64,000 nt of DNA from Taenia hydatigena (Eukaryota; Platyhelminthes; Cestoda; Cyclophyllidea; Taeniidae), in NCBI GenBank assembly GCA_036345935.2, contig JADWOT020001693.1:62001-126000 (forward strand), read 5' to 3'. Both the position numbers and the translations under genes were made by a program. Positions 11,893 through 22,940 of this stretch are shown one piece after another. Under the pieces are notes generated by a model that was given only the letters and a program-made list of their open reading frames with translations, was not told the origin of the DNA and made no database searches. Every line of letters starts with the position of its first letter. The stretch's first letter is position 1.

Positions 11893-12891
11893 TCAGCATT
11901 CCCTTACGACTGCAGAAAACACGTGGAAAATGCAAATGAGCTTCATTGCCAGACACTTTTCCGCCTGCTCTCTTTGTTTGTAGCTGTGATTTTGAAACCA
12001 TATCTCCACCTAAAAGAAGAGTTAAAAGTTTGATCAATTTTGATGACTCAATCGTTGGCACTCAACCACTGCGCAATAACAGCTATCCATCAAGCAAGTT
12101 CTGTTAACACCTTTATCCTTGACCAACCTGAAACCCCGCCCAGTTAATACGATTTGCCGGTTCCTCGCGTTCATGCATATTAATGCAGTCATTTTTGTTA
12201 GGGCATTTTCATCTCACCAGTTGGTTACAGAGTAAAGAGTACTCTACGTCTGCCTTTTCGTTTTGCCCTAGATAGTGTCTGGCGTACCCCAAAGTTGTCC
12301 TGCGGTCGACAGTGTAAAGAATTATGCTAAAATCAGGCATAGATACAGTGACAGCAAGTTGCTGGAGACGGAAGCATTTTATAATTGAAGAGAAGTGTGC
12401 GCAAAGTGGTTGACACCTGTGGTTGTAGCGGCTGCTGGCTTAACTTTGATGAAGTGTCAAATAGGAGTAGGTTTGGTGTTGATAAGTTTGGCATCGTAGT
12501 GGCAATTCGAAATCGCTCTGAGCTTCCACTGATGCAGGATGTCTGTTTTAGTACAGGCTTTAAAGGGCCAGCCGGTTTTGGAATGCGTGTGGAAAATACA
12601 GGCATTGCCCTAAGATATCTGACTTCTTAGAAGTAGTCTTATCAATGTTCAGCCGCTTTGGTGGCGAAGTATTCAGTTGGGTTTGTTTGCCTTCGTCATT
12701 GTTCTGTAGCGAATTCATAAGAGGAAAGTGGATCTTGAAATTACTAGAGATTTAACTAGAACAGAGACTGTCTCTTCCACCTTTTGTGAGGTAAAAGGTG
12801 TTGCTTGTTGTTGCATGGCTGGTAGCAAAGTCGATAATGGTGCGAGTATATCCCTCCCTTAAATACAACTATGCGTTCCGTATTTTTGTAC
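11893..12891 (-). pseudogene. NK2-like homeobox copy 2
   Basis: Exon 2 spans 12891 to 12128, after a tttacag acceptor. It contains the linker with MPNLSTPNLLLFDTSS and the first part of the homeodomain (RRRVLFTL, then a stop, then INMHEREE). A 118-base intron follows, then exon 3 from 12009 with VEIWFQNHSYKQ and a stop at 11893-11895. Asn51 and the NK2-type Tyr54 are kept, but Arg53 has become Ser and helix 1 is broken by stops. The exon 2 start also holds an early TAG. Intron 1 remnants run to about 13075; no leader or TATA box was found. Of all copies, its helix 3 is nearest the standard NK2 form (WFQNHRY). Certainly a pseudogene. Confidence 0.85.
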
Positions 12892-13079
12892 CTGTAAAAT
12901 TAAAACAACTGGAATTAGAAAACGTGCTTCTGCACGTAACTAGATGTTATCACTACATTTGCCTGGGTCAAGGGCGATTGTTAACTGTTTGGCACCAACT
13001 CTGCTGGTTGGCGTTGGGACGAGTTTACGATGGTCGAAAGCAGCAATGTCACCGATGAGAAGCGCTGTACAAAAATTTC

Positions 13080-15180
13080 ACAATACCAACTCTGACTGAT
13101 TTACGAATACGAAAATAAGTGAGTTTGAAGGAAAGATGTAGAGCCTCTTATACAGTAAGCGCGTCAGTCCTGCATCAATAAACATCCTTCCGCATAACTT
13201 AGTCACACATGCATGAAAATAGGAGATATTGATATAAAGTAGTAGGACAAACAGCTTTGCCACTGAGATCAAGATATATAATATGATCAAGAATTGGCAG
13301 AGGAGTCAAGAAGCAGCCTTGACTGGCCTTTCGCCCCACTTCTTTGGATCTTTGAAGTAAGCACTCATGCCCCTTCGATTCTCTGACTTTACAACTAAAC
13401 TGAGTGAAAGTCTTTGAGGCAAATAAAAAGTGATTTTATTTCTTTGCTCTAAAGTTTACTGCTAGCTCAATTGATTCCTTTTACTTCTCTACAATTCTTA
13501 GTGAATGCAGACCCTTAAAACACCGTAATTTTGTAGTCATCCTATAACACAATGCATTGACACTCATTTGAGTATGTTTTGGCTGAAGAAACCGACGCTG
13601 GTATTAGATTAGGATTGCATGCTAGTAAGCTTACATAGAGCCTTGAGAAGACTGAAAGTGCCAGTCGACTGTAGCAATCGTAAGCGAATGTCGATACTAT
13701 TGCATGGTCCGATATGGCTGCTTCACCAAGTACGATTTTAGAGGTAGCAACTGCATGGTCAACCGCCCCAAGTTTTGCATTAGAATGTGTCCAAGAGCCA
13801 TTTTGAATGCCAACCAGTTTATGTTCCCAAAGTCAAATGCTACAAGATCACTCGTCGACTAAGGTTTTCATCGCTAAGATGCTCTAGCTCTTTCTTCAAG
13901 CTGCATGTGCGCAAACTGAAGATCCCGTGCATTTAACCACGCACTCAAAGCACAAAATTTGGCTCTGACATAGATGTTGGGCACGAATTCCAAATTTAGG
14001 GACCTTAGTGATGTGTATATAACAAGGAATTATCATGGAAGATCATGTTATGCATGGTGGGCAAGTAAGAAGAGTTCATCGTCACGCCTACCCTTGGTCA
14101 CTGTCTGACCAGCAAGTGGCTTCTAAATTCTGTTATAATTAAAGTAGTTGATTGTGGTCCTGCTCTGGTTGAGCAAAGTCATGGAGAACGAAATGTAATG
14201 AATTGCGGGCAACCGAAGGAAATTAAAAGCCACCGCTATGTTGACTAATCCATATAGCTGTCTGTCCGCTGCTTTCCAGCCCACCAAACTCACTTGACGC
14301 AGCGTGTAAGAATTTACCGTTGATACTGCTTTCTACATCATACGCCTAACACAGTAGTCTGAGAACACTGGGTCAACAAACCAATAAAATCTTGTAATCA
14401 ACACGCGGACCACGACCACTGACGTGCTGATGCAAATACAACACCAGCGACCCTGTCAAGGCATTGACGCAGAGATTTCTATCATAATTTTTTAGTCCCA
14501 TATTTAGCTCGAGGAGAGCCAAGTGACTACTTATGTTTAATCCAATGGATTCAATATTGAGATCGTTCCCCATAGAATTTGGAGAAGAAACAACACTCAG
14601 GAGTGATTAGTCTACACTATGAATACCCTTGTCGAACTGCCAAGCAGCATTGAGTTCTCTGTTGCGAGGACAGCACGATAATGATTCAGATGCTTCTGGA
14701 TGTCACTAAGTTCTGCGTTCTTGCTTAAAAGTATCTGCCTCTAAATTCGTCACTAAATCATTTCGTAGTCTTATTAACCAATGAGAAGAAGATGTCAGGT
14801 CACTTACATTTGCGTGATTGGTGTTGTCGAAACGAATGATATCCACTGATTAGCAGACGTTCGCAGTCGCACAAAACATGGCGAGATTCCCATGTAAATC
14901 CCATAGCCAAGCTAGATGAAAATTTTATTCGCAACGTCACCTTCTCTCGCTCGGACATAATCAGCTCAGGTGGATTGCTTATTTGTCGCAAGTTGTGCAA
15001 GCGAAACATGGCTTGCGAATTTAACTTAACGATGGATCAAGTGAGATGCAACTACTTTTACATCCCATTGGGCTTATGCATTAAGTAGCTATTGAAACGA
15101 TGTACACTTCTTTTACTCCTTGTGGGCACCGTGACCTTTCCCTTGAAGTTTAGACGGCCCCTCATGTAAACTCCTTTTAT
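13080..15180. other. No gene recognised
   Basis: About 2 kb between homeobox copy 2 and the first B segment. Nothing in six frames resembles a known family. The last 500 bases may be a worn extension of the B repeat (agcagcattgag near 14645 resembles the same words near 17153). Confidence 0.35.
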
Positions 15181-17470
15181 GCACGCCTGCAGAGTAACTA
15201 CAACAGGCCACAAAACATTTGCTATTGTGAGATCAACATGCGTCGGCTCATGATTAGAGTAGCTTTAACCGTTCCTTGACCATCAAGTGCATGAGTATGT
15301 TCCGTGCGATGGTTAGGCAGATCCCATGCCTTCTGAATGATATGGTGTTCGCTAGAGAGGGTAAGAGTTGGCTCTGATGAGTAATCAGATTTGATGTTGT
15401 AGTTACCGTCCTAAGGTAAATCAGTCTTGCCAAATACTGTGGCGGCGAGTAGCCAATGTGTAGAGGAACTTTTGAACTTACTCCGCGTTGCTGTTAAATG
15501 TGAGGCGCCTTACCAGAAATGGCCGAAGTGGTACCCCTACGTAAAAGGGTCCGATTAAACCCAGTTCCTTAGAGGGACTACTTTCATCATTGCAGCAAAA
15601 ACTTTTTCCTTCCTCAATTTGAAGACTTTGCTTCTATGCTCCTCTCATTTGTTCTCTGGTTAAAATGGTTACCTTTCTGATATCCTTAATTTTGCTTGGA
15701 CCTTTAACATCTGAACAAAGTATATGCAAAATGTGACGACTTTAAAGTCAAGTCATGGAGCCTGGAAACGAGTGCCTAAGCTACTCATTGATGTATTACC
15801 TATAAATAAAGGATACTCTTGGCTCAAGTTTTGACCATAATTGCTTTAATCATAATAGCAAAACCTTTTGCTTTCCTTATTTCCATCTTTCGCTTCTAAG
15901 CGTTTCGTTTTGTCTCCAGTTGCAAAGACATTTTTCATTTAATGACAAACTTAAGTAGGTTTCTACCCTTGACCTTAAAAGGACTCGCCTACGGAAAATG
16001 AAGAGACTTAAAGGCAATTTGTGAAGCCAGGACATCAGTGCCTATGCTACTTATTCGCGCATTGGTCTTCAATTAGCAAATACTACTGACAAATTTTTCT
16101 TAGTTGGCTCAGCAAAATGGGCTGCCCATTCTCTCGAACGGCACCTTTTTTGTCGCCCAGTGTTGTAGTGGAAATGAAGCAAGCGATTTTATTATCCTGC
16201 TTTATCAAATTGTTGTGATATCAAATATGGATGAAATTTAAGGTGCTCTCAATCCCCATTCCTTCTGATTTATTTATTTAACTAATGCGGTTAGTAGCTT
16301 ACGATACATTTTGCAGACATCATTTTCACGGCACCATTTCGCGACACCGACGACAACAATGGTATGGAGCAAAAACAGAAAACTTATTATGTGAGATGAG
16401 GTTGAGTTAGAGCTTGCTGGCATGGTTTAGAGACGTCGTCGCACATCCGACGCACACAGCCAGCTACCACAAAGCGGTTAATGATGAAAGCAAAAATAAT
16501 AATAACGCTAGTCATCAACATTCGCATGTGTCCCAAAAAAATTATCGAGCTGACGCATTGTTGTCCCCTCTTAATCATTCTACTGGGACTTGAGTTTCAT
16601 CCAGCTGGCCAACAGTAATGGGGGAAAGGATGGGCGTGTATTGTGTTTCTACTATCCCTAAGACCAATGACCTAAGGTGACGTAAGCCCTACCCAAGGGA
16701 GAGAGGTCCGTTACAGTAGGCTGTCGAATGCTTATTCATCGTAGTCTTGATTAACCCATGGAAGCAGCTATGCAATGCTGCATGGTGGTGATGATACTCC
16801 AGTTACCCTAAGAGCGCCTACCTCCTAGGTGAATAAGGTTGATATTAGAGTTGCAACGTTGTAGTTTTCGGTTTTGACGATGTAATCGACTCAAATTAGA
16901 AGCTTTATGTGATTAAACTTTTGCAGTCAAATGACGAATTAGTTGAGAGAGGGATTGGATATTGAGGGCATGTAAGACATGTTTTATGCTCTATGCCTGC
17001 GTTCGTTTGACCATTTCGAGAAGACGAGCATGGACTGATAAAGAACAGTAGCGTTTGTTCATTCCCCATGTCTTTTGCAACATTGTTTAGTAAAAACCGG
17101 TTTGGCTGAGACCAATTTATTGGCATTTCGGGTATGGGTAAATTCTGTTAAAGCAGCATTGAGCTCCGTGTTGGCAATGAGATTTGTGTTTAAATACGAG
17201 AAAGGTGATTTAGAACAAGTAGGACGTTCGCTGTAAGGTACTGATCAAGCCTTGGAATTGCCATGAAATATAGACCTAACTCTGATAGACATTAACCCGG
17301 ACCGCTTTGATGGGTTTAGCGTCGTCATCGCTTATGCGTGTGATTCATCGACCTGTGTGGACTCTCACCTCCAAAACAATTCATTTCAGCGACTTTGAAC
17401 TCCATACATAGCTCTTATGAGAACACCTTTAAACGACATCAGTTTCTTTATTTTTTGAAAAATTAGGGTG
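15180..17470 (+). repeat. Segmental repeat B, copy B1
   Basis: Diverged duplicate of 39110-41620 and 55600-56560 in the same orientation, and of 20900-22940 inverted. Anchors include cgcacacagccagcta near 16448, the ggtgaataagg run near 16828 and ggcaatgagattt near 17171. The right end (cgactttgaactccata near 17390) runs straight into the 3' side of homeobox copy 3, as B4 does with copy 6. It has no intact gene and looks like the downstream flank of the ancestral homeobox locus, carried along in duplication. Confidence 0.75.
15598..16110. repeat. Worn tandem duplication, about 263-base unit
   Basis: Two adjacent degenerate copies. The run aaaactttttccttcct at 15598 resembles aaaaccttttgctttcc at about 15860. 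The run gtgcctaagctactcatt near 15770 resembles gtgcctatgctacttatt near 16038. It lies inside segment B1. Similarity is modest, so the boundaries are approximate. Confidence 0.55.
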
Positions 17471-17521
17471 CACAAAGTGGCTGCCAATACACCAGCATCA
17501 GAGCCACTAAATGAAAGGTAG

Positions 17522-18680
17522 CTAAGGTCGGTCCGCAGCCGCTTCATTGGGAAAGCCAATAACTCGCTTTATCAGCTTTACTAGTTTCCTTATATCCTCG
17601 TCTTCACTGCCCTGCCTTTGATCTGATTCAGCGCCAAGCTGTATAACAGGCGTCTCACCACCAGAAGTTTTCTCACCGGCCTTCTTCGTTATGTAGCGCT
17701 GAATCCGGAACCATATCTTAACCTAACAGTGAAGTCAAAAGTATGACGAAGTTAGACGACTCAGCCGTAGACAATCAAGCACTACGCACAAATAACCGTC
17801 TAGTAAACAGTTAATTTAACACCCTAATGCTTGACCAACCTGAGGCTCCATCAAGTTGATGCGACGCGCCAGTTCTTTGCGTTCATGCATATTGAGATAA
17901 TTTTTCTTGTTGAAACATTCCATCATCTCGTCAATTTGGTACGGGGTAAAGAGAAGCATGCGTCTGGCTTGACTTCGTGTCTCAGATACTGTCTTACGTA
18001 CCTGAGATTGTTCCGCCGTTGGCGGTGCAAAGAAGTTTCCTGAATCAGGCATAGATGCCGTGGCAACAATTTGCTGAATAAGAGAGTAATTTGGAAATGA
18101 GAAGACGCTTGAAGGGGATTGGTGACACGTGCATGGTGGTAGTGATGGTTGTTGCTCCTGTGGTTGTAGCAGCTGCTGATTTAACTTGCATGAGGTGCCA
18201 AATGGGAGTGGGTTTGGTGATGGGAAGGTTGGCAACGCAGTGGTAGATCGAGGTTGACCTGAGTGTCCACCTCGCTTTGGGGGTAAAGACATGTCGATGC
18301 AGGATGTCCGTTGTAGTGCAGACTTTGGAGTGCAATGCGATTGAGTACTGCGTGGTGAAAACACAGGCAGCACTTCCAGGCAATCCGAATCATTTGAAGT
18401 AGCCATATGAATTGTCAGCCATTTTGGTGGCGAAGAAATCAGTTTGCTTTGTTTGTCTTCGTCATTGTTCTGTGGCGAACACATAAGAAAGGGACTGGAT
18501 CTTAATAACGCCAGAGGTTTGGGTCGAGCGTGGACCGTCTCTTCCACCTTTTGTGACGTAGAAGGTTTTCTTGTTCCACTTGGTGTTGCATGGCTGGTGA
18601 CAAAGCCGATAAGGCGATTTGTTGGAAATACGCGTTTGTCCATCCCTTGGGTACTAAAAGATGTTCCTTATTTGGAGCAC
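17522..18680 (-). CDS. NK2-like homeobox copy 3, best preserved copy
   Basis: Exon 2 runs from 18680 (acceptor tttctcag) to 17840, followed by a 117-base intron and exon 3 from 17722 to the stop at 17522-17524. An open frame from the ATG at 18643 gives 268 + 66 = 334 residues. Residues 1-200 are Ser/Pro/Gln-rich. Residues 225-284 align without gaps to an NK2-class homeodomain: F8, Q12, F20, Y25, L26, L34, W48, F49, R53 and NK2-type Y54 are present, but L16 is Met and Asn51 is Ile (WFRIQRY). The intron falls exactly between homeodomain residues 44 and 45, phase 0. The acidic C-terminus (GSEDED, then KLVKLIKRVIGF) matches copy 6 after a deletion of about 200 bases. Relative to copy 1, a one-base deletion near 18575 puts the leader out of frame, so a product would have to start at the internal ATG. 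It could be expressed or be a young pseudogene. Without Asn51, normal DNA binding is doubtful. Confidence 0.7.
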
Positions 18681-19146
18681 CTGAGAAAGTAAGACGACTG
18701 TAATAAGAGCGCGTGTGTCTGCATGCAACTAGATATCATCTCCACATTTGGTTCAGAGGTTTTATATGTCGAGTGTACCATTTTGAGTATGCGGTTAGAT
18801 CCTGTTTGACGCCAACCCTGCTGCCTCAACTGGGTGTAGATGCGTGGTCGTTGGAACGGCTTCAAGAAGCATTGCACAAAAGTTTTCAAATGTCAACCTC
18901 AACCGATGTGTATATAAGAAGAAGAAATGCGTGATAAGGAATGATGTATAGCTTTTTCTACAGTGATCGTGTTAGGTATACTAATGTGGCTGCAGAAAAG
19001 GGCAGCTGCGAGGGACTAAAAATGAACCCAGCCACAATCCATGATGATCGATGGACAGCAAATCATAAAGAAAGTATAAAAGCTTGATGCGCTCATGTGC
19101 GCAAACGAAAAGGCACATAAAGATAAAACGCTTTGATAAGCAGTAC

Positions 19147-19228
19147 CGTTGGCATGCAGTGTTGCCCGATGTTGGGGTTGCTCAGGATTGAGGAGGTCCA
19201 CAAGCTTCTCCACTGTAAAGCTGGGCAT
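19147..19228 (-). CDS. Leader exon of homeobox copy 3
   Basis: ATG at 19228 opens MPSFTVEKLVDLLNPEQ and ends 27 codons plus one base later at aacg, followed by gtactg. The one leftover base fits the two-base remainder at the start of exon 2, where the frame reads Gly-Ala-Pro-Asn. The same leader (S-N-F-T-V-E, then L-L-x-P-E-Q-L-Q) occurs in copies 1, 4, 6 and 7. In copy 3 the joined frame runs about 59 codons into exon 2 and then stops because of a frameshift. The donor is weak (gtactg). Confidence 0.6.
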
Positions 19229-19283
19229 GATGAAACCGCCACTACACAGTTCTGTATCGTCCCTCCGACTAAGTCACTTACTG

Positions 19284-19291
19284 TATTTATA
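19284..19291 (-). promoter_or_regulatory. TATA box of homeobox copy 3
   Basis: Minus-strand TATAAATA, 63 bases before the leader ATG at 19228. A reversed CCAAT motif (plus-strand gccaat at about 19301-19306) lies just upstream. Layout is identical to the other copies. Confidence 0.7.
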
Positions 19292-19319
19292 AACCATAGG
19301 AGCCAATAAAATCTCTTTA

Positions 19320-20180
19320 TGGTTCACATCAATAAGATTTGACAGCCTCAACCTTGTCGAACCAAATGTCCTCAACGAGGTCATGTCATGCTCAATCCTT
19401 AAACATGAGTCTGACTCACGAAAAAAAGGACAACCAATCGTTGTACGACCTGATTTCATGTTCGCACAGCAGCATCCACGACTTAGGCTTGAGAAGTACT
19501 CTATGGCTATAAGCAATCATCTGTCACGAAATTCGAGGCCTGAGCAATAATGATAATAATCACAGTCAATTATTAAACTACCCATTCAGAGGATTTTGCT
19601 CACTGTCCGACGTTCGAACTCAGGTCAGCCTGCGGCTTTGCCACCCTGTAACACGAAGAAGTGAACACTTCGGAATTCATGGCACAGCGGTCAGTGCCAT
19701 GCGAATCACAGCAACAAATGCAGCACCTCTGGCTCAGTGAAAAAGAGTACGCAAAAACAACAACATTGCATATGCTGACCCACCTAGCCGGTTGATCCGG
19801 TGTCAGTTTTGTTGATGATATGCATGATGATGTGCCTACAAAAGGTAGATGTGTCTGCATCACGTGGTGGCCGTAGAGCGCAACGCGTGTTCCTCCATGT
19901 GTCACGGCCTCAAAGGGTGGCAGGATTGGCTTCATGATAAAAATCAAAGTATAGCAAAAAAACGAAAATAAAACATAACTAAAATATAACGAACTTACAT
20001 AATTGGCATAGAATCTAACACATGTCGAATGATAAGAATACGAGGCCAATAGTACTTTAGACTACATGGCAATCGATGTTAGGCTCGGCCCTTTTGGCCC
20101 CTCCTCCTTCCTTCCGTAACTCTGGTGACAACGAGATCGGGAGCAGCACTCAGACTAGGAAGAGTGTACGACAGCAAAAG
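19320..20180 (-). repeat. RyR-linked upstream region of copy 3 (A3)
   Basis: Reading leftwards this holds a decayed 52-base RyR exon at about 19786-19837 (IIMHIINKTDT). Its last codon has become TAG and its donor is gtgggt instead of gtgagt. The shared promoter-distal block follows (cgtacaacgattggttg on the minus strand near 19440, then gacatgacc). The far end near 20150 (ctggtgacaacgagatcggg, plus strand) matches 62980 onward. It shows the RyR-exon to homeobox-promoter junction with a full promoter and gene attached. Confidence 0.8.
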
Positions 20181-20229
20181 ATAAGGAGGGTAAGGATAAA
20201 GTGCTTAAAAATGTGACACAGAAGATTGT

Positions 20230-20420
20230 AGAAGGTACTAGGAGGTAGCAGGTGGATGCATTAACTGTTTCAACTAAATCATGAAGGATCCATTGGGCAA
20301 AAATTTAATCCAATTCCCAAATCAGTTGTTAAAACTGGTTCAGAACGTAAAATCGGTTGCTATAAATGTTCACATTCCTTACACTTTTACACGGAGCATA
20401 CTAAAAAACCAGACACACAT
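20230..20420 (+). repeat. Repeat C, copy C1
   Basis: Shares ggtggatgcattaact and following sequence with 24960-25090 on the same strand and with 42190-42300 on the opposite strand. It marks the outer edge of the block that is inverted between 20-25 kb and 40-42.7 kb. No coding content seen. Confidence 0.65.
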
Positions 20421-20499
20421 CAGTTGCAATCTATCCGTCCTTTGGTACAGTTGCATGCTTCAGTAACCGAGTTGCCACGTCACACAAACAATTGGAAGA

Positions 20500-20690
20500 A
20501 GAAAGGAATAACTTAGTTTCCCTACGTTTGCAGATTTATAGTGGTGGTTTACTGATCGTTAAAGGCTTGCGACGGTCAGAGTTTAGCGATGGTTTTGCAG
20601 GCCTCCTAGCAAAGCCTCGCCAATGAGGCGCCATTGTGTTTGCCAATCGGATCCCCAATGAATGGTGACGATTGTGGTCCCTAAAATGCC
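20500..20690. repeat. Inverted partner of 41840-41990
   Basis: The words gtttgccaatcggatcc and caatgaggcgcc here match, reverse-complemented, gatccgattggtaaac and ttactggcgaggcg at about 41845-41900. Part of the same inverted segmental duplication as B2/B3 and C1/C3. Confidence 0.6.
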
Positions 20691-20899
20691 AAAACTTTGT
20701 TGTAGTTTACATGTGACTCAATTTAGGACCCCTTTTTTCTTAAAACTATGCCTGCTTTGCTGCCAGGAGACTCACTCATTTCACTTAGGCTTCTGTTGTC
20801 CGCCGAAAAGCTCGAGAGCGCTAGGCAAATAAGTGCATTTTCTATACATCCATCTGCATTTACCTTTTACAATGATTTCCTTATTTTTTCAGGGGTCGG

Positions 20900-22940
20900 T
20901 TTTAATTGTAAAGAAGGAGTGGGAGCAGCATGATTCCAGAATGCAGATTATGAGGCATTGGATTCAATACCGCAATAAAATGAGGCTTGAATAAAGACTG
21001 CAGCACGCCTGTAGGATGGTGTGCATGCTGCTCTCTAGTGGAGGTAACAAAGTCAAAAGTTTGCATTTCATGAAGAAAAAATTTGGTAACAACTTGTTTC
21101 CGAGCTGTAGAGCGCATTGAAAATTGCCTGTGGTTGGGTGATTAGCGCCTACAGCAGGTGCCGCCATCCAGTCATTATGAAAATCAGATAGTTATTATTG
21201 GTGTACATACGGTCGAACAGTTTGTTAGTAAGTCTTTTACGTCCGCTGCGCTGCCTTCATTAAACCCTAAAAGCTTTGAGGTCGAGTGCTGGGCACAGTT
21301 TGACATCACACGCCGATTTTGATTTTGATGACCACACTATGGCCAATCATAGGTCTAATGGTTGACACGGTCACTGTTATGCTATAAACTTTGAGATATT
21401 TATCCACGGAAGACAAATGCGACCATGCACGAGAGAAGACAGGTGAAAGTTGAGCCTTTCCTTTAGAGGCGTAACAGCTCACTCAACTGAGCATTATCAT
21501 TTGTCCTCCTCTTTTTCCAGAAGCGCAGTTTGCCGCATTGCTTTAACCATTTAGGAGGTGAGAGTTCATGCGGATCGACGCGTCACATGCATGAGCGGTG
21601 ACGACGCTTAACGTATCGAAGTGGTCAGAAGCAATGTCCGGCAGGGTTAGGCTCACGTTTAATGTAACTTGTGAGGCTTGATCAGTACCTTATAACAAAT
21701 ACCTCAAATGCGCTAGACCACCTTTCTCACATTTCGACACAAATCTCATTGTCAACACGCAGCTCAATGTTGCTTTGATTGGCCCCACTCTTACCCAAAA
21801 ACCCATTAGTTAGTGTTACCTGAACTGGCCCTCCTAAGCAAGGTTGCAAGAGAGAGGGAAAGACCAAGACAACCAATAAATTTCTGTCAAGAGAACAAAC
21901 GCCAAAGTCCTTCGTTTCATAATGCCTATGCATTGGAAGGGCAGACCAAACCCATACTCTGAGCATGGAACACATTTCGTATGCCCGCAGTACCCATTTT
22001 CTTTCCTGACTGATTTATCACTCAGCTGCAGAATTTCAAGCATGATTTCCCTCTCATATGAGCATGTGAGGTAACAAATGTCGAATGCTGCAATGTTTAA
22101 ACTCTAATGTCAACCTTATTCACCCAAGAGTTAAACGCTTTATGGGTAGAATCAGAGGTCACACTGAGTTGTAACTGGGGTGCAGAAGTAGACTCAATCA
22201 GCCACCGTCACCCAGCAATTCATGGTCGCTTCTGATGGGTCCACCAGGACCACGTAGAAGAAGCATTCGCCAGCCTACTCCAACGGATCTCCCCCTCTTG
22301 TGCTCAAATGGTCGTCGTTTAGGGTCAGCCTCTAGCGAGAAAAGAAGGACACAACAGATGGCCAGCCTACTCACATCCCCTCTCCCCACCACCATTATTA
22401 AGCGGGATGAAACTCAAGCTCCAAACAGATAAATTTTTGGAAGCGAGTAAGTATTAATGACTAGAGGATTAATTTGTGAATGCTTTCCTTGCAGCACCAA
22501 CCACTTTCCGATAGCTGACTGTGTGCATTTGCTGTGCTACAAGGTCTCTAAACTATGCCACTAACAATAAGCTTCATCTCTACATTTACAATTATTTTCT
22601 AGCCTTGAATTCCACCATTTTTTGTCGTCTGTGCTGCGAACCAGTGGGGCGGAGATGAAACCAGACAAATGCATTGTAGGTCGCAAGCAGCAATAGCGAA
22701 ATGAATGTAAGAAATGGATGGGAAAGAAAACGCATCTTGACTCTTAGCCGAATTTGACGTCACACATATTGGGTGAAGCAGGAACAGGAAAAATCCTTGG
22801 AATACTTTTACAGCAACACTGGTGCTCAACGTATCATTTGGGCGACAACTGAAATGTCTTCAGCCTAATTAAAAAAGAAGGAACACCCAGGTTTACGGAA
22901 GGGGAGGTGGTTGGAGGCAAGCAGCCCAGCTTGCTGAGCC
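20900..22940 (-). repeat. Segmental repeat B, copy B2 (inverted)
   Basis: Opposite in orientation to B1, B3 and B4. Clear anchors are the stretch near 21930-21970 (catactctgagcatggaac, matching 40485-40510), the 20902-21170 stretch (matching 41320-41600) and ttagttggctcagca near 22930 (matching 16105). A 69-codon minus-strand frame (21834-22043, MLEILQLSD, CGHTKCVPCSEYGFGLPFQ) is recognisable in B3. I do not recognise the product. Confidence 0.7.

Noticed and set aside
19600..20049. 149-codon minus-strand frame as a gene
   Set aside because: It spans the decayed RyR exon of unit A3, partly in another frame, and is not open in the other A copies.
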